NCBI GenBank assembly: GCA_027310845.1
Contig: DAIDAB010000002.1
Location: 1-18,940 of the forward strand
Origin: a bacterium
Lineage (GTDB): Archaea; Thermoproteota; Nitrososphaeria; Nitrososphaerales; CADDZS01
Direction: 5' to 3'
Length of the DNA stretch: 18,940 nucleotides
The translations under genes were made by a program, and so were the position numbers. Shown here one piece after another: positions 14,218-18,940 of this stretch (the stretch's first letter is position 1; each line of letters starts with the position of its first letter). A model generated the notes under the pieces. The model did not search any database. It was not told the DNA's origin and saw only the letters and a program-made list of their open reading frames with translations.

Positions 14218-15105
14218 CTATTTTCTATTGAGCGCTAATTTCGCTGCTGCCATCATCTCTTTTCTTGGGGCGGTCTTTCCAGTCCAGATCTCAAAAGAGC
14301 TTGCGGCCTGCTCTACAAGCATTAGCAATCCATCGGTTGCTTTGAATCCTCTTTGGAGTACAGTTTTGAGAAATGGACCTTGGCTTCTGTATCCTAGGTC
14401 GAAGGCTTTCAATCGTTTCTGAGCGAGAGTCAAATCGAGTCTAATAGGAAAGCCCTTTCCTGTCGAGGATGAGGTTGAGTTAATCAGAAGGTCGCAATCT
14501 CCGAGCCCAATATGCAAGTTTTCCTCAGTCAGATCTCCAATATCTATTTTCATTTTCGGAAATTGCATCCTAAAGTGATTCGCGAGTGCGCGGGCTCTAC
14601 TGGCAGTCCTGTTCAGGATGCAAACTGAATCAAATCCAATCTTGCCAAGTGTGTAGACGCATGCCCTCGCAGCGCCTCCTGCTCCGAGTACGATTCCCCT
14701 TTGTCCAGAGTCAGGTTTGATGCCCAGGTTTTCGAGGGTTGCCCTAATCCCATCGCAATCGGTATTGAAGCCTCTCAAGATGCCTTTTCTTTGAATTGTC
14801 ACCGCGTTGACTGCTCCAATGTCTTTTGATCGTTGGTCAATGCTCGAAAGATGCTCAATTATCCATTCCTTGTAGGGAACAGTGACATTGAATCCTATAA
14901 TGTCATCTGATTCTGAGATCTTTTGTATAGTGCTTTCAAACTTCTTCTCGTCAATATCCAAGAGGTTGTATTCCGCCTGAATTCTAAGCTTCTTGAAAGC
15001 GGCGTTTTGAATCTGTGGCGAGATCGAGTAGCCTATTCCCTTTCCTAAGAGGAAGGTCCGCTTGCGATTTATTGTGGATGACCTTGAGTTTGTGTTACGG
15101 TTCAA
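14218..15105 (-). CDS. aroE: Shikimate 5-dehydrogenase
   Basis: A 295-residue NADP(H) enzyme of the fourth step, reducing 3-dehydroshikimate to shikimate. The shikimate pocket is visible in SISPQIQNAAF (Ser27, Ser29), NVTVPYKE with catalytic Lys79, Asn100 in AVNAV, and FNTDCDG with catalytic Asp116. The nucleotide-binding loop is VLGAGGAARA (139-148), followed by NRTASRA, where the Arg suggests NADP preference. A C-terminal GFKATDGLLMLVEQAA is conserved. There is a basic extension of about 16 residues before the first strand. TTG 15105 overlaps the aroD TGA by 4 nt as TTGA, and no other start codon lies before the core. Confidence 0.95.
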   Translation of the reverse strand: MNRNTNSRSSTINRKRTFLLGKGIGYSISPQIQNAAFKKLRIQAEYNLLDIDEKKFESTIQKISESDDIIGFNVTVPYKEWIIEHLSSIDQRSKDIGAVNAVTIQRKGILRGFNTDCDGIRATLENLGIKPDSGQRGIVLGAGGAARACVYTLGKIGFDSVCILNRTASRARALANHFRMQFPKMKIDIGDLTEENLHIGLGDCDLLINSTSSSTGKGFPIRLDLTLAQKRLKAFDLGYRSQGPFLKTVLQRGFKATDGLLMLVEQAASSFEIWTGKTAPRKEMMAAAKLALNRK

Positions 15106-15842
15106 TTTGTTTTTGCAGGTCTCTTTGCTATCGCTTCTCTCATGCTCTCAATGTCAAGCTGACCCGATGCAAGTGGCTCTCCGGGTAGTGAGCAGTAACT
15201 GAACGGGCCTCCAGCCAATAAGCATTCGATTCTTGACTCCACACCCTTCTCGCCAGTGCAGAAAGCCACGAGCTTCGGCGCCTTTCTTCCTTCAAACACC
15301 TTGCTTGAATAGAGGTTCAGAACCTTCTCATTATCCTCTCGAGTATTCGCTTTTGTTACTATCTTTATTGCATAGAGAGATTTCGATCCTAATGGAGCCT
15401 GCCAGATTATTTTTCTGAGTTCGGCAAAACTCTTCTTCCCCCCAAGGTCGTGGAATGATGCTATCAATTCCGCATTTGTCTTCTCAATGTCACGTAGAAT
15501 CTGGGGATTCCTGTTAATTGTCGCAATTTCCACATCGACAAATTTCGGATCTAGTGACAAGAGTCCATTTCTGATCAAGAATGTCCTTGTGCTCTCGAGC
15601 ATCTTCGGGTTTCCTCCCTCAGATTTTGCACGCAATGTCAAAATCTCGTTTCCTTTGAGGAGCTTTCCCACTTGTTTCAGTTTCTTTCGGTCTAGCTTTT
15701 CGATGTGGTCAAGCCGAAGCTCAAGAAGATCAGGCGTAAATTTTCTCGCCAGGTCCATCTTTTCTCTCAGGAGTGGGACGGTTTTGGCAGAGATGGAAAC
15801 GCAAAGTCTTCTAGAAATCCCACGTCTGCTTTGTCGCTGCAT
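15102..15842 (-). CDS. aroD: 3-Dehydroquinate dehydratase, type I
   Basis: A 246-residue Schiff-base enzyme of the third step, 3-dehydroquinate to 3-dehydroshikimate. Active residues: Glu41 and Arg43 in LLELRLDHI, His131 in IASFHDLGG, Lys160 in YAIKIVTKAN (the imine-forming lysine), Arg204 in GVESRIECL, and Gln228 in PLASGQLDIE. It is the type I barrel, not the small type II dehydratase. ATG 15842 is the start; a basic leader of about 12 residues precedes the first strand. It lies 74 nt after uvrC, the largest gap in this series, so it could have its own promoter, but no strong TATA box is visible there. Confidence 0.94.
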   Translation of the reverse strand: MQRQSRRGISRRLCVSISAKTVPLLREKMDLARKFTPDLLELRLDHIEKLDRKKLKQVGKLLKGNEILTLRAKSEGGNPKMLESTRTFLIRNGLLSLDPKFVDVEIATINRNPQILRDIEKTNAELIASFHDLGGKKSFAELRKIIWQAPLGSKSLYAIKIVTKANTREDNEKVLNLYSSKVFEGRKAPKLVAFCTGEKGVESRIECLLAGGPFSYCSLPGEPLASGQLDIESMREAIAKRPAKTN

Positions 15843-15916
15843 CCTCTGTCTCTTTCGACCTTTCCGCGAAAACCGAACTCGCGTCTATCTAATGGTTTCC
15901 CCAAAGTCAAGCGAAA

Positions 15917-17785
15917 TCAGGACTTGTTGAGATAAGCCTGAATGACCTGAGCAAGCTTCTTGCTCACGCTTCCCACTTGTGAAATCTCATCAACGCTTGA
16001 ATTTTTGATCGCATTGATCGAACCGAAATGAGCAAGGAGGTTGCGCTTCCTTGTCTCTCCAATCCCTTCGATTTCATCAAGGGAAGAGGAGGTGACTTCT
16101 CTTCCACGGAGCTTTCTGTGATATGTAATCCCGAACCTGTGTGCTTCGTCCCTGACATGCTGGAGTATGTGCAAGGCCTCGGAATCTCGAGAGAGCTTTA
16201 TCGGCAATGCCCTTTTGGGAACGAAAACAACCTCTTCCTTCTTTGCAAGAGAAATCGTCGGAATCCCGAATATGCCGTCCTTGTGCATCTCGTCGAGCGC
16301 CGCGTTGAGATGTCCCTTTCCACCATCGATCACAACGAGATCAGGTGGTTCAGAACTCTTTTTGCCTTCGCCAATCTCTGGTTCGACCAATTTCCTGAAC
16401 CTCCTTCCTATCATCTCGGCCATCATAGCATAGTCGTCTATTCCTTGCACAGTTTTAATCTTGAATTTCCTGTACTCACTCTTCATCGGAAAGCCGTCAA
16501 CAAACACGGTCATGGCTCCGACGGCTTCTTTACCGTGGATGTTTGAAATGTCAAAGCACTCTATCCTTCGTGGGATCTTCCCAAGTTCGATCACTTCCTT
16601 GAGATCCTTTAGCCCCCTCAATCGTTCCCTCTTTTGCACTTCACCCTTTGACTCCTCCTCTGCGAGAACAAGCTGCGCGTTCTCCTGCGCAAGTTTTAGC
16701 AATTCCCTGTTCTCTTGACTCTTGGAATCGTTGGAAATTTTCATGCGCCTGCCGGAGCTGTTGAGTAGCAGTTCGATTTCGCTCGAATCTTCAAGTGGAA
16801 TCGGAAACACAAGTTCTTCAGGAAGCTGGGAGATTCGAGCACGCGCGGAGCTGTAATGTTGCTTTACGAATGCTGAGAGTATTTCAGAATCCTTGGTGGA
16901 TGGACTTGCACCTTCTATGATAAATTTCTCTCTTCCTATAACCTTGCCTTCTCTTATCTGGAATATTATCACCGCAGTCGTTTCGCCCCTTCGCGCCACG
17001 GTGATAATGTCCTTCTCTCTCTGATTTAGAAACACAATCCGCTGTCTCAGGGCTGTCGTTTCAAGTGACTTAATGTCATTCCTTATCTTGCTCGCTTTTT
17101 CAAACTCTTGAGCTTTTGATGCCTTCCACATCTCGCTGTACATTTCCTTGCTCAGCTGCACGAGCTTTCCTTCAAGGAACATTTCGAATTTTTTCACATC
17201 AGAGTCGTACTCCTGCTTTGTCACGGCGAAGATGCAAGGCGCTTTGCAAAGTCCGAGGTTGTAGTCAAGACACGATTTGAACTCCTTAACCCCGTCGAGC
17301 GGAAGAGTGCATGAGCGCAACGGAAAGAGTCGTCTGAGGTATTTGACGGATCTCTTCGCGGCACGGACATTTCCATATGGCCCAAAATATCTTGAACCAT
17401 CATCAATGATCTGACGCGTTACGAAAACTCTTGGATAGAGCTCCTCGGTCACCTTGATGTATGGATAGCTCTTGTCATCCTTGAGCCTGATGTTGTACCG
17501 CGGTTTGTGTCTCTTGATCAGGACGTTTTCCAAAATCAAGGCTTCTATCGGAGTCTGAGTGGCGATGTAGTCCGCACTTTTGATCTGATCTTTGAGGGCC
17601 TGACCAATCGGATCATCAGGCCTTGGGTGCAGGTGCGCCGCAGCCCTTGATCTGATACTAGTTGCCTTTCCGACATAGACTGGGACATCCTTGTCGTTTT
17701 TGAGAATGTAGACGCCGGGTTTCGGTGGTAATTTATCAAAGCTATCAGCTGGGATTGAGACTACTTGCTGAGATGATAGACTCAA
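15917..17785 (-). CDS. uvrC: Excinuclease ABC subunit C
   Basis: A 622-residue nuclease that makes the two cuts in nucleotide excision repair. The N-terminal GIY-YIG domain has GVYILKN (24-30), VYVGKA (36-41) and Glu86. A cysteine set Cys159, Cys172, Cys180 and Cys184 fits the iron-sulfur cluster reported for UvrC. The UVR-type helical pair lies near 205-245. The RNase H-like nuclease shows Asp412 (ECFDISNIHG), Asp487 (VVIDGGKG) and His549 (DEAHRFGI). A C-terminal helix-hairpin-helix pair starts near IEGIGETRKRNLL (572-584). TTG 17785 is the only start before the GIY domain and is 6 nt after the uvrA stop, so the two are co-expressed. UvrB is not in the window. Confidence 0.96.
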   Translation of the reverse strand: MSLSSQQVVSIPADSFDKLPPKPGVYILKNDKDVPVYVGKATSIRSRAAAHLHPRPDDPIGQALKDQIKSADYIATQTPIEALILENVLIKRHKPRYNIRLKDDKSYPYIKVTEELYPRVFVTRQIIDDGSRYFGPYGNVRAAKRSVKYLRRLFPLRSCTLPLDGVKEFKSCLDYNLGLCKAPCIFAVTKQEYDSDVKKFEMFLEGKLVQLSKEMYSEMWKASKAQEFEKASKIRNDIKSLETTALRQRIVFLNQREKDIITVARRGETTAVIIFQIREGKVIGREKFIIEGASPSTKDSEILSAFVKQHYSSARARISQLPEELVFPIPLEDSSEIELLLNSSGRRMKISNDSKSQENRELLKLAQENAQLVLAEEESKGEVQKRERLRGLKDLKEVIELGKIPRRIECFDISNIHGKEAVGAMTVFVDGFPMKSEYRKFKIKTVQGIDDYAMMAEMIGRRFRKLVEPEIGEGKKSSEPPDLVVIDGGKGHLNAALDEMHKDGIFGIPTISLAKKEEVVFVPKRALPIKLSRDSEALHILQHVRDEAHRFGITYHRKLRGREVTSSSLDEIEGIGETRKRNLLAHFGSINAIKNSSVDEISQVGSVSKKLAQVIQAYLNKS

Positions 17786-17791
17786 AGCAGG

Positions 17792-18940
17792 TCAGCCCTT
17801 TTTGGCAAGCGCTTCCATCGCGATCTTCTCAGCGCTCGAGATTCTGCGCTCTCTCGCCTTTGCGAGTATGCCTTTCAAGTACTGACCTGTATAGGAATCA
17901 ACATATGTCGAAACTCTTTCAGGGGTTCCTTCAGCGACTATCAAGCCTCCTCGCTCCCCTCCCTCAGGGCCTAAGTCTATTATCCAGTCAGCGGTTTTGA
18001 TCACATCCAAATTGTGCTCGATCACAACAACGCTGTTGCCAGCATCTGTTAGCCTTCCAAGAACTTCCAGGAGTTTCTTTATGTCTTCGAAATGGAGGCC
18101 TGTTGTTGGTTCATCCAGAAGATAGAGCGTCTTGCCTGTTGCTCTCTTTGAAAGTTCGCTCGCGAGCTTCACTCTTTGCGCTTCTCCTCCAGAGAGGGTT
18201 GTAGCGGATTGCCCCAATTCAATATATCCTAGGCCTACATCGTTCAGCGTTGAAAGCTTCCTTTTGACCCTTGGAATATTCTCGAAGAAGCCAAGAGCCT
18301 CCTCGACAGTCATCTCCAAGACTTCCGAGATGTTCTTTCCTTTGTACCTGATCTCAAGAGTTTCCCTGTTGTACCTCTTGCCCTTGCAGACTTCACAGGG
18401 AACGTAAACATCTGGAAGGAAATGCATCTCAAGCCTAATGATTCCGTCACCTTCGCAGGCCTCGCACCTGCCTCCCCTTACGTTGAAGCTGAACCTCCCA
18501 GCCTTGTATCCCCGTGCAATTGATTCGGGGAGCTTTGTGAAAAGGTCCCTTACGTCGGTAAAGAGGCCGACGTAAGTTGCGGGATTGGATCTGGGAGTCC
18601 GCCCTATAGGCGATTGGTCGATGATTATCGCCTTGTCGATATTTTCTATTCCAATTATTGAGTCATGTGCACCGGGCTTTTCTCTTGCTCCATAGAGTTT
18701 CTGCGCGAGAGATCGATAAAGAATGTCGTTGACAAGAGAGCTCTTTCCAGAGCCAGAAACGCCAGTGATGCAGGCGAACACTCCGAGCGGGAACTTGATA
18801 TCGATATTCTTGAGGTTGTTTTCTTTAGCACCCTTCACCACGAGGTACTTGCCGGCAGGAGTGCGCCTCTTGGATGGAACTTGAATCTCTCTCTTACCCG
18901 ATAGATACTGTCCAGTGATCGAATTTGGGTTTGCCATTAT
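17792..18940 (-). CDS. uvrA: Excinuclease ABC subunit A, C-terminal part, runs off the right edge
   Basis: The last 382 or so residues of UvrA, the ATPase that recognises DNA damage. The frame continues past the edge: an ATA codon precedes the ATG at 18937, giving IMANPNSITGQYLSG, the usual junction before the second ATPase module, so that ATG is internal. Counting from it: Walker A GVSGSGKSS (59-67), zinc-finger Cys158, Cys161, Cys181 and Cys184, ABC signature LSGGEAQR (248-255), Walker B LYLLDEP (271-277) and the His switch in VVIEHNL (304-310). The N-terminal ATPase and UvrB-binding parts lie outside. UvrC follows with a 6-nt gap. UvrA in archaea is patchy and probably came by early transfer from bacteria. 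Confidence 0.97.
   Translation of the reverse strand: MMANPNSITGQYLSGKREIQVPSKRRTPAGKYLVVKGAKENNLKNIDIKFPLGVFACITGVSGSGKSSLVNDILYRSLAQKLYGAREKPGAHDSIIGIENIDKAIIIDQSPIGRTPRSNPATYVGLFTDVRDLFTKLPESIARGYKAGRFSFNVRGGRCEACEGDGIIRLEMHFLPDVYVPCEVCKGKRYNRETLEIRYKGKNISEVLEMTVEEALGFFENIPRVKRKLSTLNDVGLGYIELGQSATTLSGGEAQRVKLASELSKRATGKTLYLLDEPTTGLHFEDIKKLLEVLGRLTDAGNSVVVIEHNLDVIKTADWIIDLGPEGGERGGLIVAEGTPERVSTYVDSYTGQYLKGILAKARERRISSAEKIAMEALAKKG

Noticed and set aside
16028..16546. 172-codon plus-strand ORF inside uvrC
   Set aside because: It lies fully antisense to a conserved part of uvrC with intact catalytic residues; its length is explained by codon bias of the real gene.
18935..18937. ATG at 18937 as the start of a short ABC ATPase
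   Set aside because: The preceding codon keeps the frame open and the residues match the internal linker of UvrA, so the gene is cut by the window edge.
1..18940. CRISPR array, insertion sequence, integrase or attachment site
   Set aside because: No regularly spaced repeats, transposase motifs or terminal inverted repeats were seen; gene content is chromosomal housekeeping.

Overview
The window looks like a chromosomal segment of an archaeon, most likely Nitrososphaerota (Thaumarchaeota). The supporting signs are an archaeal GHMP-type shikimate kinase, archaeal TATA-like promoters (one correctly spaced for a leaderless start), GGAGG/GGTGAT-type Shine-Dalgarno sites, an archaeal-style HflX, an F420/FMN luciferase-like oxidoreductase, and two small proteins that resemble the thaumarchaeal NitrOD5 and DUF6659 families. 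UvrA and UvrC in an archaeon also fit this group. I saw no ammonia-oxidation gene, rRNA, tRNA, CRISPR or insertion sequence, so the lineage cannot be refined. Assignments rest on motifs read by eye; no database search was run.

Left part (1-1728, minus strand): the N-terminal end of a P-loop ATPase runs off the left edge. It overlaps a NitrOD5-like small gene, and the pair looks like a signalling unit. An aldo/keto reductase follows. From 1838 to 6329 the plus strand carries hflX, a tiny membrane protein, a second aldo/keto reductase, a seven-helix membrane protein with a duplicated acidic motif (own leaderless promoter), a two-helix small membrane protein and a luciferase-like oxidoreductase. 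A DUF6659-like gene converges on the last of these; the two stop codons together form the palindrome TGATCA.

Centre (6729-7292): a gene-free stretch of about 560 bp holding the upstream region of the DUF6659-like gene (repeated TTATGGC elements), two TATA-like sites, and a 19-codon ORF ending in Phe-Pro-Phe-Phe-Tyr inside a hairpin with a T-rich tail, about 125 bp before the DAHP synthase gene.

Right part (7293-18940): the whole route to chorismate and on to the tyrosine branch. DAHP synthase and 3-dehydroquinate synthase are on the plus strand. Facing them on the minus strand is a tightly packed series: uvrA (C-terminal part only), uvrC, aroD, aroE, archaeal shikimate kinase, aroA, aroC, and a chorismate mutase-prephenate dehydrogenase fusion. 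Several of these start with TTG, and two junctions are 4-nt TTGA overlaps, the TTG equivalent of ATGA coupling. All seven steps from E4P+PEP to chorismate are encoded here, followed by chorismate to prephenate to 4-hydroxyphenylpyruvate. Prephenate dehydratase is not in the window.
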